Part shown: piece by piece, positions 23,881 to 35,046 of the stretch
How positions within the stretch are numbered: the first letter of the stretch is position 1
How the letters are laid out: each line of letters opens with the position of its first letter
Source of the DNA: Molossus alvarezi
Taxonomy: Eukaryota > Chordata > Mammalia > Chiroptera > Molossidae
Assembly (NCBI GenBank): GCA_037176705.1
Contig: CM073899.1
Span: 8,122,001 to 8,186,000 of the forward strand
Direction of reading: 5' to 3'
Length of the DNA: 64,000 nt
Translations under genes and position numbers: made by a program
The notes under the pieces: model-generated
The model's database searches: none
What the model was told of the DNA's origin: nothing
Seen by the model: only the letters and a program-made list of their open reading frames with translations

Positions 23881-24074
23881 GCCCTGGCCAGTGTGGCTCA
23901 GTTGGTTGGTGCTGTCTGTGCACTAAAGGTGGTAGGATACACGCCCAGGATGCGGGCTTGATCCCCGTAGGGGACGTGCAAGAGACAGCCCATAGACAGT
24001 TCAGTTCTCACATTGATATTTCTCTCTCTCTCTCTCTTCCTCTTTCTCTAAAAATCAATAAAATTTTTTTTTAA
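23881..24074 (+). mobile_element. Ves SINE (ATTGATTTT-tail type)
   Basis: Starts GCCCTGGCCAGTGTGGCTC, contains a CTCTCTC run and ends AAAATCAATAAAATTTTTTTT. Perfect 14-bp duplication AAGAGTATAGTTAA at 23867-23880 and 24075-24088. Confidence 0.94.
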
Positions 24075-24309
24075 AAGAGTATAGTTAAAATTCTAAAATA
24101 AGAGTGTACAATCTGATTTATGCATTTGGTTCTAAAATAAAGGTGAAACTGAATTTCTGTGCTAACAGTTGTAGTTGAACTCGTGATGTGCAGCCTTACA
24201 TAGAATTCCGAGCTATCCTCAAAAAATAATTGTGTTATTGCATAAAACGGCAGTTCTTTAAAATACCTTTAATATTCTTTCCTTTGTTTAATTATTTAAA
24301 GTAAGGGGG

Positions 24310-24555
24310 ACCAAATATTTACATGGTAATTATTATGTGCAAAAGACTAGATATATGTTATTTTATTCTATTATTATGATAACCATATTTAAAAAGTATT
24401 ATTATTCTCATTTAACAGAAAAGGAAACTGGAAGTTAGAAATTTTAAATAATTTACAAAGATCACATTGTAATTGAGAAAGATGGGGACTAAAATGTGTA
24501 GGTTTTGACTAATTCTTCTAATCTTTCTCTTGTTCTGCATTACCACATTATCTAA
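24310..24555 (-). mobile_element. MIR SINE, antisense
   Basis: Shows TTATTATGTGCAAAAGACTAG, TATTATTATTCTCATTTAACAG, AAAGGAAACTGGAAGTTAG, ATTTACAAAGATCACATTG and GGACTAAAATG in MIR order. Ancient and diverged. Confidence 0.68.
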
Positions 24556-25255
24556 TATTTTACAAAATCATCAGTGGATTATGAAAATAAAGTAAATAAT
24601 TACAATGTTTAAAAGTACTTTAAATAATTGCTGCTAACACTGAATTCTGAATTCACCATTTTATTTAACATTCAGTTTCTAACATCTAAGCTGCATTTAG
24701 TTCAAAATAATTTAAAACTCACAAATTTCAAATTTATCAATAGTTGTTGATAATACCAGTGTATGTTGATTACAAGAGAAATTCATTTCTCACTCCAAAA
24801 TTGACTGACAAGATTTTTTTTTTTGAGATTTAATTCAGGGACTAGATCCATTTCACATTAAGGCTTCACAGACTTCAATAGATGATTTCTAAGATAATAT
24901 GTGTATGTCATTAAGTCAACAGAAAAGCAAAATATATACATAGTAGGCATGAAAATGGTGTACAATTTATAGTTGTGTGATTAGGTAATGCAGTTTGATG
25001 TGCACTTACAAAAGTAAATTTGTTATGTGAATGCTGGACCAATTTCTGCCATATGAAGTGATAGTTTTAAAATGTATATGATTTGAAAAAGTACAAAATT
25101 TAAAAATCTGTATTTCATTTAAACTTTATGCTAATATTTTTGAAATGTTGCTCTAATTTTTCAGAGATACATAGTAAAATGACTTGAATTTTACTTCTAT
25201 TTCTCTTTTAATCTTATTTTTTTATTTTTTAAATTTAATTTTATTATTATTATTT
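24556..25255. other. Unassigned AT-rich DNA
   Basis: AT-rich, no ORF or repeat recognised; ends in T/A-rich sequence next to a SINE cluster. Confidence 0.45.
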
Positions 25256-25768
25256 TTAATCCTCATCTGAGGATGTTTTTCCACTGATTTTTATTTTATT
25301 TTATTTTTTTTTATCCTCACCCGAGGACATTTTTCGATATTTTGTTCAGATAGAGTGGGAGGAAGAGAGAGAGAGAGAGAAACATCGATGTGAAAGGGAC
25401 ACATCGAGTGGTTGTCACCCACACGACCCAACCAGGGCCGGGGACAAACTGCAACCGAGGCACATGCCCTTAGCGGGAACCGAACCTGGGTCTCTCCAGA
25501 CCGCAGGCCAACGCTCTAACCGCTGAGCCAAACCGGCCAGGGCTCCACTGATTTTTAGATAGAGTGGGAGGAAGGAAGTAAGAGACAGAAGGAGAGAGAG
25601 AGAAACATTGATGTGAGAGAGACACATCGATTGGCTGCCTCCTGCACAACCTCAACCAAGGCCGGGAATTGAACCGCAACCAAGGTATATGCCCTTGACT
25701 GGAATTGAACCCTCGACTCTTTGGTCCCTGGGCCAAAACTCTAACTACTGAAGCAAACCAACCAGGAC
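25256..25768 (-). mobile_element. Older Ves SINE split by a younger Ves
   Basis: Minus-strand Ves. The 3' tail is at 25256-25279 (AATCCTCATCTGAGGATG) and the body at 25544-25768. The two parts are separated by the Ves at 25294-25543 and a 14-bp duplication. More diverged than the inserted copy. Confidence 0.92.
25294..25543 (-). mobile_element. Young Ves SINE nested in a Ves tail
   Basis: Minus-strand, near-consensus hairpin-tail Ves: antisense ATCCTCACCCGAGGAC at 25312 and head GCCCTGGCCGGTTTGGCTC at 25543. Perfect 14-bp duplication TCCACTGATTTTTA at 25280-25293 and 25544-25557 lies within the host element's tail. Confidence 0.95.
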
Positions 25769-25867
25769 TCCTTTTTAATATTATTAATGTTTTATATTTT
25801 GAGGACAAATTGAATGAATGAGTTGCATCATCTTGTTTTCTCATTATCTCTAAATTATCTCTCTAAA

Positions 25868-26042
25868 ATTGATTTTTAGAGAGAGAAGGGAGAGAGAGAT
25901 AGACACATTGATGTGAGAGAGAAACATCCATCAGCTTCCTCCTGCATGAATCTACTGGGGATCAATCCCACAACCCAGGCATGTGCCCTGACTGGGCATC
26001 AAACCAGTGACATTTTGGTGCTCAAGGCCACACTGGCCAAGA
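25868..26042 (-). mobile_element. Ves SINE (ATTGATTTT-tail type), short
   Basis: Minus-strand copy from ATTGATTTTTAGAGAG to GGCCAGTGTGGCC. The head lacks a few bases, so it is 5'-shortened. No clear target duplication. Confidence 0.88.
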
Positions 26043-26139
26043 CTACTGCAAAGCTTTTGATTTACAAGATATCCCACAGATAATATAACATTATAGAACT
26101 GAATAAACTTTATTCCTGGAAATTTGTATTTAAACACTA

Positions 26140-26160
26140 AATATATATATATATATATAT
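26140..26160. repeat. TA microsatellite
   Basis: Ten TA units, unbroken. Confidence 0.95.
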
Positions 26161-26324
26161 GATTCTAGCTACTTCCTGTTAACTTCCTTTTCCTAATTGA
26201 TAATAGGCAAGCATTTTTGAAAATTATAATTCAGCTCACCAAATCACTGTTTAAGCCATCTTAAATTCCACCAGATAGACTATGGAAAATTTCCTTAGTA
26301 CCATGACAGGCATTAAAATTAAAA

Positions 26325-28205
26325 ATTCTTTTTAGATGACATGATATAACAAATTCTAAAGATGTCACCAAAAAACTACTATAACTGAGCAATGAATTCA
26401 GTAAAGTACCATGATAAAAAACTAAATATACAGAAATTGGTTGCATTTTTATACACCAATAATGAATTATTAGAAAGGTAAACTAAGAAAGCAATCTCAC
26501 AACTGCATAAAAAATACCTAGAAAAAATTTTAATCAAATCTGTAAAATTATAAGACACTGCAGAAAGAAATTGAGGAAGATATAAATAAGCAGAAGCATA
26601 TAATGTGCTTTTGGTTAGGAAGAATTAACATCATTAAAATGTGCATACTAGCCAAAGAAATCTGTGGATTTAATGTAATTCCTATCAAGAAAACAAAAGT
26701 GTATTTCACAGAACTAAAACAAATATTGAAAACATTTATGTAGAACCACAAAAGACCCTGAATATCCACAGCAATCTTGAGAAAAAAAGAACAAATTTGG
26801 AGAAATCACGCTACTATCAAACTATACTACAAGGCTACAATAACCAAAACAGCTTAAAACTGATGTAAAAACAGACATAGAGAAAAAGAGAGACCAGAGA
26901 TCAATCCATTTTATGGTCAATTAATATTTGACAAAGGAGGCAAGAACATACAATATAGTAAAAATAATCTTCAAAAAATAGTGTTGAGAAAATTGATCAG
27001 ATATGTGCAAAAAAATGAAACCAGACCACCTTCTTAAAAATATGAAAGAATAAACTCAAAATGGATTAGAAGCATAGATGTAAGACTCAAAACCATAAAA
27101 ATTTTAGAAAAAACATAGGCAGTAAAATTTTAAAAGTTTCCCATAGCAATATTTTTTCTAATATACCATCTCCTTGGGCATTGGAAACAAAGAAAAAATT
27201 ATCAAATAAAATTACATCAAACTAAAAAGTTTTGCACAGCCAAGGAAACCAACAATGAAACAAAAGACAATCCATTGAATGGGAGAACATATTCACTAAT
27301 GATATCTGATTAGGGGTTAATATCCAAAATTTTAAAGAACTTATACAACACCTAATAAACAAACAATCCAATTAAAAATGTGCAAGAGATCTGAATAGAT
27401 ACTTCTCCAAACAAGACCTACAGATGGTCAATAGACATTTGCAAAGATACTCAACGTTCTTAATCAAAGAAATGCAAATTAAAACCACAATGAGCTATCA
27501 CATCATACCTGTCAGAATGGCTATCATCAATAAATCAACAAACAACAAAAGTTGGTGAGGAGGATGAGAAAAGGGAATTCTCATGCATTGTTAGTGGGAA
27601 TGCAGATTGGTGCATCCACTGTGGAAAGCAGTATGGAGTTAATTAAATTAATTAAAGAAGGAACTGCTGGTTGTTCCAGCAATTCCACTTCTGGGAACAT
27701 ATCTGAAGAAAGCTAAAAAACAAATTCAAAAGATATATGCATCCCTGTGTTCACTGACGCATTATTTACAATAGCCAAGATTTGGAAGTAGCCCAAGTGT
27801 TCAACAGTACGTGAGTGGATAAAAAGCTGTGGTATCTTTACACCGTGCAATACTGCTCAGCCATAAAAAGAATGAAATCTTATGCTTTGCAACAGCATGA
27901 ATAGATCTTGAGGGTATGTTAAGAGAAATAAGCCAGTCATAGAAACACAAGTATCATATGATTTCACTTATATGTGGAATCTAATGAACAAAATAAACTA
28001 AGAAACAAAATAGAAACAGAGGCATAAATACAGAAAACAGGCTCAAAACTGTCAGAGGGGAGGGTGTGGGGAGCTAGGTGAAGGGATTATGCCAAAAATA
28101 CTCACAGAACCACACAGACTCAGACAACAGTATAGTAATTACCAGAAGAAAATGTGGGTGAGTGCTAGTAGAAGATAGAAAATGAAAGATAAAAAAAAAA
28201 AAAAA
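26325..28205 (+). mobile_element. 5'-truncated old L1
   Basis: Plus-strand L1 beginning inside the RT domain just past the FADD site (ATGACATGATAT), running through the ORF2 C-terminal part to the 3'UTR and an A-run at 28191-28205. Recognisable landmarks are ACACCAATAATGAATTATTAG, CATTTGCAAAGATACTC, CTATCATCAATAAATC and CTTATATGTGGAATCTAATG. All frames are broken. Subfamily older than L1-A/B. Confidence 0.85.
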
Positions 28206-28562
28206 GTTATTAAAACAATTGAAAAATATGGTGAAGTCTAAGGAGTAGGGTATATTAATTTATAATGTTCACTTCTTGATTTGGATGATCCTATTGTGGT
28301 TATGTAGGGAAAAGTTCTCATTTATAAGAAACACTAAAATTTTTGTTTAGGGAAAAAATAAGCTATACGCACCTTAAAAAATAAGAAAAATAAAAGTAAA
28401 AGCTCATTTAAATAAAATAATAATATAATTCTTATACTAGAACCATTCCCAGAGGAATTTTCTTACAATGTTTACATGAAATTAAATAAAGTTATTTAGA
28501 TCATTATGCTAATTTGAAGGCTTTATAAGCAATACAACATTTAGCTTGCTTTTGTGTCTTTG
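28206..28562. other. Unassigned, possibly old retrotransposon 3' sequence
   Basis: 28250-28370 (GATTTGGATGATCCTATTGTGG, then GAAACACTAAAATTTTTG) resembles an ancient interspersed repeat end that I cannot name with confidence. Confidence 0.35.
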
Positions 28563-28653
28563 TAACCTGGGCATATGCCCTGACCAAGAATCAAACTATC
28601 AACATTTTAGTACATGGGATGATGCCCAACCATCTGAGTAACACTGGCCAAGG
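28563..28653 (-). mobile_element. Ves SINE fragment
   Basis: Minus-strand 5' half of an ATTGATTTT-tail type Ves (antisense AACCTGGGCATATGCCC to ACACTGGCCAAGG); the 3' part is missing. Unlike the two head-only copies it extends past the B-box region into the CAGGGCAC block and shows no duplication. Confidence 0.75.
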
Positions 28654-28654
28654 T

Positions 28655-28765
28655 GCACAGCTTTTTTATCCACTCATCTGCTGGTGGGCATACGGGCTGC
28701 TTCCAAATCTTGGCTATTGTAAGGAATGCTGCAATGATCATAGTTGTGCATATTCAGGGTTTATA
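28655..28765 (-). mobile_element. L1 fragment, ORF2 C-terminal end
   Basis: Antisense of the ORF2 stretch around [73 protein letters not shown]. Short orphan piece. Confidence 0.7.
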
Positions 28766-29225
28766 GTTGTGAGTATGTGAAACAGAGTTTATTCTAGTAT
28801 TATTATTTATTAATTGTTGCATTACTTTCCATACAAACAACTGTAAACCTGCTTTTGCTCCATCCTGTATTCTTTCAAATTAGGGCTTCAGGTTTCTTTG
28901 TATATATTCCCAGACAGATAATTTAAGAACAATATTTATTAGCCATTTGTCTAGATCGTCTGGTTATGTCTATAGTTAAAAACATTTTTTCTACTTTGTT
29001 TTAAACTGATTTTTTAAAATTTAGCATATAGTTCTACTAATTTATTAATGTTAAATTCTTCTTGTGTATAGTGTGATCTCAAGAGCTTTTTAGACAAAAA
29101 ATTGTATAGTTTTTTATTATTAAACCACTTCAGTTATTCAACGCATAATATATTCAGATTTGGCCACAATGAGGATAATTGTTACTGTTAGTTATTGGTG
29201 AGTTGGGGGGTAGAATTTTCCAATC
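28766..29225. other. Unassigned AT-rich DNA left of the L1 pair
   Basis: No gene or repeat recognised. It ends at the target site of the double L1 insertion. Confidence 0.45.
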
Positions 29226-29241
29226 AAAACCATGAGTTGTT
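29226..29241. repeat. Target-site duplication, left copy
   Basis: AAAACCATGAGTTGTT, repeated exactly at 41533-41548 on the far side of two complete L1 units. Confidence 0.9.
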
Positions 29242-29815
29242 GTTTTACCTCATTCAGGAAGATGGCGGAGGGCAGGACCAGCGGGAGGGTAAGTGTGTGA
29301 GAGAGTGTGAGTGGACGTGAAGGTGGATGACCAAACCCGAGCAGTGCAGAGCCGCAGAGCAGAAGGTTCCTGTGCTGTGGACGGAGCAGCCGGCTACCAC
29401 AGTAGGAGGCCCTTCGGGGCGCTTTTTCCTGTGCCACTGGGAGGTCCCATCATTTTGGAAGATCCCGGGTCTTCCCTGGGAGGAGGCAATGGGAGCAGCT
29501 AGGGCCCAACAACCTGAGCCCACCAGTGCACCTGGAACCATCAGACCAGTGGACACCTTGTGTCAACACAGACCAGTGCACAGTAGTGGAGCTGCCATGA
29601 TGCCAGTCCTGAAAGCCTTAGACAGCCCAGAGCCCAGCACCATCCCCCATAGTAGCAGCCTGATCAGAGTAGAGTTATACCCCCAGCAACAGAGGTTGGG
29701 GTGCAGACATCCATCCCCAGGCAACAGAAGCACAGACCAGCAGCTGAGATCCATCCCCAAAAACTACAGCAAAAGGTGAGCAGGAGTTGAGCCCCACAGG
29801 GCAGCTGCCAGTGGC

Positions 29816-30170
29816 GGGACCTGGGGCTCCACAGAGGCCTGTGCAGTCCAGCAGCTCACAAGAGTGGTGGGAAGCCGGAGCCTGAGAGGGACTGGTACAA
29901 TGCAGCTGCCCACCCCTGGGACCTGCTGGGTGCTGGGGCACCAGAGAAGCCTGCACTACTCAGCAGGGACTGTGTGATTCAGTTACCCTTGTGACCTGCG
30001 GGGTGCTGAAGCACCAGAGAAGCCTGTGTGACCCAGAACCAGCAGGTCATAAGATACGCATAGAGCCGGTTCCCTGAAGGGATTGTGCCATCCAGTTACC
30101 CGTGGGACCTGCAGGGTACGGGGGCACCAGAGAGGCCTATGTGACCCAGCTGCGCACAAGATGGGCATAG
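29816..30170 (+). promoter_or_regulatory. L1-A 5'UTR imperfect tandem monomers
   Basis: The block GGGACCTG followed by CACCAGAGARGCCT recurs at about 29816, 29918, 29991 and 30104, spaced 102, 73 and 113 bases. These are imperfect tandem units in the GC-rich part of the 5'UTR, the usual place of the L1 internal Pol II promoter. Promoter activity is inferred from position only. The units are unrelated to those of L1-B. Confidence 0.6.
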
Positions 30171-30971
30171 AGGATGTGAAAATAGAGGCTGAGTGAATGA
30201 AAGCAACACAGACAATCTCCCAGGATCAAACAGAAATTACAACTAAAATAAAGATAAATCCTCAGAAAAAAGCAACAGAAAAGCAGCAGGACAGGACCAT
30301 ATAACCAGGGACACTGGTAGGATCTGCAGAGGTGCGAGAGGGTGGCTGGCTGGGAGCCCACAGAGAGCAGCAGTCTTAGCTGTGAGCAGCACTCTTGGGA
30401 ATAAAGACCAAGTATGCTCCACAGCGCCAAGAGCTGGGACAGAGCACTGAAATAGAAACAACCACTCACCTGGGGGCTATGGCAGAGGGAGGGCAGACTG
30501 GGCTGGAACTGTGTGGGGACACTCGGGATTTGCAGGGTACTCAGAGTTTTTGCTGAGTTGGGGCCACAAAGGACGGTGGCCAGTATGCTCCTTCCCCAAG
30601 CTGTGGGGAAAAGCAGCAGCACCCTCCGACGCCCGAAGAGTCAGCCTTTTCCAGGTGAGGCAAAGAAATGCAAATTGAGGCTCATTAACAACCACCCTCT
30701 ATCCCAGCCTCTGGAAATCATCTAATGCAGAACACCAGGGCTATAGTCCAAGGAACTGAGTAACTGAGACTATTACCCTCCAGGAAAAGTTAGAGGATAA
30801 CTGAACCTTTCCTGGGCTTGCAAATCTTCCCAAAAAAGTAAGACTTGACAGTGGTATTTAACATGGGCCCACCCAGGCTCATCCAAACCCAACAGAGGGA
30901 GCCACAAACAAAAGAATATCAATACCCACAGGAAAATTTGGCAGGCTCCAAAATCCACTGAGATAGCCAAA

Positions 30972-32148
30972 ATAGTGAAACAAAAAAACAAATCCCAAAT
31001 GAATAAAACAAGAGAACACTATTAAAGATGAGATAAATGAAATGTACTTAAGCAAATTATCAAGGGTAGAGTTCAGAGCCATGACCTTGAGGAAGCTCAA
31101 CAGCATGAATAAGGATCTCAGCACCATGAGTAAAGATATAAAAACATTAAAAACCGCCCTGGTGGGTTTGGCTCAGCGGTTAGAGTGTCGGCCTGCGGTC
31201 CGGAGAGACCCGGGTTCGGTTCCCGCAAAGGGCATGTGCCTCAGTTGCAGTTTGTCCCCGGCCCTGGTTGGTCATGTGGGTGGCAGCCACTCGATGTGTC
31301 CCTTTCACGTCGATGTTTCTCTCTCTCTCTCTGTTCCTCTCTCTCCCTCCCACTCTACCTGAACAAAAAATGGAAAAATGTCCTCAGGTGAGGATAAAAA
31401 ACAAAACAAAAAACAAAAAAAAAACATTAAAAACCAACCAAGTGGAAATGAAGAATGACATAGCAGAAATAAAGAACACATTGGAAGGACTAACCAGAAG
31501 AGTAGAGGAAGCTGAGGACCAGATCAGTGAATTAGAATACGGGGAGAAAAAAATCAACCAATCAGAATACCAAAAGGAAAAAAAACAATTAAAAAACAGG
31601 AAGAGGCTTAAGAGAACTGCAGGACGACTGGAAACGTAATAACATTCACATTATAGGAGTCCCTGAAGAGGAAGAAAATGGGCATGGGTTAGAGAATATA
31701 TTTGAAGAAATAGTGACAGAAAACTTTCCTAACTTGGTGAAGGAAGAAGGCATTCAAGTTCAAGAAGCACAGAGAGCCCCAAGTAAGAAGAACCCAAACA
31801 GGCCCACACCAAGACACATAATAATTAAAATGCCAAAAAGTAAAGACAAAGAGAGAATCATAAAGGCAGCAAGAAATAAGCAACAGGTTACCTACAAAGG
31901 AAACCCCATAAGGCTCTCAGCTGACTTCTCAGCAGAAACAATACGGGCCAGAAGGGAGTGGCATGAAGTAATCAAGGTCATGAAAAACAAGGATCTAAAT
32001 TCAAGACTACTCTACCCAACAAGGCTATCATTCAAAATAGAAGGTCAAATAAAGAGCTTTCCAGACCAAAAAAAAAAAAAAAAAAAGGCTTCGGTAATAT
32101 ATTAACACCAAACCAGCATTGAAAGATATGCTAAAAGGACTACTGTAA
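30972..32148 (+). pseudogene. L1-A ORF1 pseudogene, start lost, SINE inserted
   Basis: Homologous to L1-B ORF1 (36506-37408), the RNA-binding chaperone protein of L1. The start codon position is ATA (30972-30974) where L1-B has ATG. A Ves SINE splits the coiled-coil part at 31156-31420. The middle (31440-31640) keeps coiled-coil residues such as MKNDIAEIKNTLEG. Part of the RRM and the C-terminal domain is open at 31713-32105 (ENFPNLVKEEGIQVQEAQRA, RLSADFSAETIRARREWHEV). An A-run expansion near 32070-32087 and further indels break the frame. Confidence 0.88.
31156..31420 (+). mobile_element. Ves SINE (hairpin-tail type) inside L1-A ORF1
   Basis: Complete copy with B-box GGTTCGGTTCC, 3' end TCCTCAGGTGAGGAT and an A/C-rich tail (AAAAAACAAAAC units). 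Perfect 15-bp duplication AAAACATTAAAAACC at 31141-31155 and 31421-31435. Younger than L1-A. Confidence 0.96.
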
Positions 32149-32193
32149 TTAGTAGAAGAAATAGAAAGAAAAATAGAACCACACTAAACAAAA

Positions 32194-34582
32194 ATGGCAA
32201 TAAATAGTACATATCAATTATCACCTTAAATGTGAATGGTTTGAATGCTCTAATAAAAAGACACAGAATAGCTGACTGGATAAGAAAGCATGACTCACAT
32301 ATATTTGTTTACAAGAGACACACCTCACAACAAAAGACTCACATAGGTTGAAAGTGAAGGGATGAAAAAAAATCTTTCAAGCAAAGGGAAAGCAAAAAAA
32401 AGCTGGGGTAGCAATACTCATATCTGACAAAGTAGATTTCAAAATGAAAGCCATATCTAGATAAAAAGAAGGCCACTACATAATATTGAAAGGATCTATC
32501 CAACAGGAAGATAAACCTTGGTAAACATATATGCACCTAATACAGGAGCACCAAGATATATTAAAAATCTTCTGGAGGACTTCAAAGGAGAAATCAACAG
32601 TAATACAATCAATAGCAGGGGAAATCAACACCCTGCTGACATCACTGGATAGATCTTTTAGACAAAAAATTGACAAGGAAACACAGACGGCATACTTATA
32701 CACCAATGATGAACTCACAGATAGAGAAACTAAAAAAACAATCGAATTTACCATCGCAGAAAAAAAATTGATACCTAGGAATAAACTTAACCAAAGAAAT
32801 AAAGAACCTATTTGCAGAAAACTACAGGTCATTGAAAAAAATAATAATAATAAGAGAGAGAGAAAGATAAAAAAAGTGGAAGCACATACCATATTCATGG
32901 ATTGGAAGAATTAACATTATTAAAATGTCCATACTACCCAAAGCAATCTATAGATTCAATGCAATCCCCAACAAATTACCAATGACATACTTCACAGAAC
33001 TAGAACAAATACTTCAAAAGTTTATATGGAATGAAAAAGACCCCGAATAGCCACGGAAATCTTGAAAAAGAAGAACGAAGTTGGAGAGATCACATTACCA
33101 GATATCAGGTTATACTACAAAGCCACAGTAATAAAAACAGCCTGGTACTGGCACAAGAATAGGCAGATAGATCAATGGAACAGAATAGAAAACCCAGAAA
33201 TGGACCCAAGACAATATGCTTGATTAATATTTGATAAAGGTGGCAAGAGCATACAGTGGAATAAAGACAGCCTCTTTAATAAATGGTATTGGGAAAACTG
33301 TACAGCTACTTGCAAAAAAATGAAACTAGACCATCAACTTACACCCTACACAAGAATGAACTCGAATTGGATAAAAGACTTAAATGTGACTCATGAATCC
33401 ATAAAAATCCTAGAAGAAAATGTAGGCAACAAAATTTCAGACATCATACACAGCAGAATTTTCACTGACACATCACCTAAGGCAACATAAACAAACAAGA
33501 AAATGAACACATGGGTCTACATCAAACTCAAAAGCTTCTGCACAGCAAAAGAAACAATCACCAAAAAGGAAAGGCAACCCACTCTATGGGAGAGCATAAT
33601 TGCCAACGATACATCAGATAAGGGGTTAATTTCCAAAATATATAGAATGCTCATATAACTCCACACAAAAAAGACAAAGAACCCAATTAAAAAATGGGCA
33701 GAGGAACTAAATAGGCACCTCTCCAAACAGGACATACAAATGGCCAAGAGACATATGAAGAAATGCTCAACTTCACTAATCATCAGAGAAATGCAAATTA
33801 AAACAACAATGAGGCTCTGGCCACTTTGGATCAGTGGTTAGAGCATCGACTTGGCGTCCCAAGAGACCCAGGTTTGGTTTCCGCTAAGGGTGCGTACCTC
33901 GGTTGCAGTTTGTTCCCAGCCCTAGTTGGTCGTACAGGAGGCAGCCACTCGATGTGTCCCTTTCATGTCGATGTTTCTCTCTCTCTCTCTCTTCCTCTCT
34001 TTTCTTCCCACTCTACCTGAACTAAAAAATAAAAAAATGTCCTCGGGTGAGGATAAAAAATAAATAAATAAAAAATAAAACAACAATGAGCTATCACCTC
34101 ACACCTGTCAGACTGGCCACCATCAACAAATCATCAAACAACAAGTGTTGACAAGGGTGTGGAGAAAAGGGGACTTTAGTACACTGCTGGTAGGAATGCA
34201 GACTGGTGCAGGCACTATGGACAATAATATGGTGTTACCTCAAAAAATTAAAAATTGAACTGCCATTTAACCCACTGATCCCACTTTTAGGAATATACCC
34301 TAAGGAGGCTGAAACACCAATCAGAAAGAATATATGCACCCCCATGTTTGTAGCAGCACTATTTACAATAGCAAAGATCTGGAAACTGCCCAAGTGTCCA
34401 TCAGTAGACGAATGGATAGAAAAGCAGTGGTACATATACACAATGGAGTACTATGCAGCTGTAAGAAAGAAAGATTTCTTATCTTTTGAGATGACATGGA
34501 GGGACCTGGAAATTATTATCCTAAGCGTAAGAAGCCAAACAGAGAAAGATAAGTATCATATGATCTCATTTGTGGAATGTAA
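32194..34582 (+). pseudogene. L1-A ORF2 pseudogene with RT core deleted
   Basis: Starts ATGGCAATAAAT at 32194, 46 bases after the ORF1 stop. A one-base loss near 32207 shifts the frame early. The endonuclease part runs to about 32680 and then jumps directly to sequence equal to L1-B 39670, so about 1.73 kb with the rest of the endonuclease and the RT motifs including FADD is gone. The remaining C-terminal part, with a SINE at 33814-34075, runs to 34582. Non-functional. Confidence 0.9.
33814..34075 (+). mobile_element. Ves SINE (hairpin-tail type) inside L1-A ORF2
   Basis: Copy with head GCTCTGGCCACTTTGGATC and 3' end TCCTCGGGTGAGGAT followed by AAATA units. Perfect 15-bp duplication TAAAACAACAATGAG at 33799-33813 and 34076-34090. 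Confidence 0.95.
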
Positions 34583-35046
34583 CAAACATAACGTCTGAGG
34601 AATGGGGTAGTCCCAGAGACGTGGATGTGGGGTACAGACTGACTATCCTCAGAAGAAGGGGTGGGAGGGAGAGATAAACCACAAAACTTATATGGATATG
34701 GACAACAAAGCTCGGGACAGGACAGGGCAGGGAGGGTGGGGGAGGGTGAAATCAGGGGGGGCGGGGAGAAATATCTGTAACAAAAATAAATTAATTAATT
34801 AAAAAAAAAAAAAAAAAGAGAGACAGATCTAGAAAATGGTGGCGAAGTGAATGGAGCGACACATACCATCTCCCAAGACCAAACTGGATTTACATGAAAA
34901 TAAAGGCAAATCGTCAGGAAAGGGCAGCCAAAAGACATCTTGGAGGACCACTTAACCAGAAACACCCACTCAATCCTGGTAGGCTTGTGAGGATGCGAGA
35001 GGGGACCGAGAGCCCAGGGTCAGCAGTGGCCTGGGCAGGGGCCAGG

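Larger units (their letters stand above)
29242..34816 (+). mobile_element. L1-A, internally deleted full-length-class L1
   Basis: Plus-strand L1 with a long 5'UTR (29242-30971), ORF1 (30972-32148), a shortened ORF2 (32194-34582), a 3'UTR with a GGGAGGGTGGGGGAGGG purine tract near 34728 and an A-run to 34816. Two Ves SINEs have inserted into it (31156-31420 and 33814-34075). The reverse-transcriptase core is deleted, so it cannot encode activity. The left target duplication is at 29226-29241; the partner copy is beyond L1-B. Confidence 0.92.

Noticed and set aside
29254..30695. Many 60-160 codon ORFs in the L1-A 5'UTR
   Set aside because: GC-rich L1 leader sequence has few stops by composition; the ORFs overlap on both strands and show no known domain.
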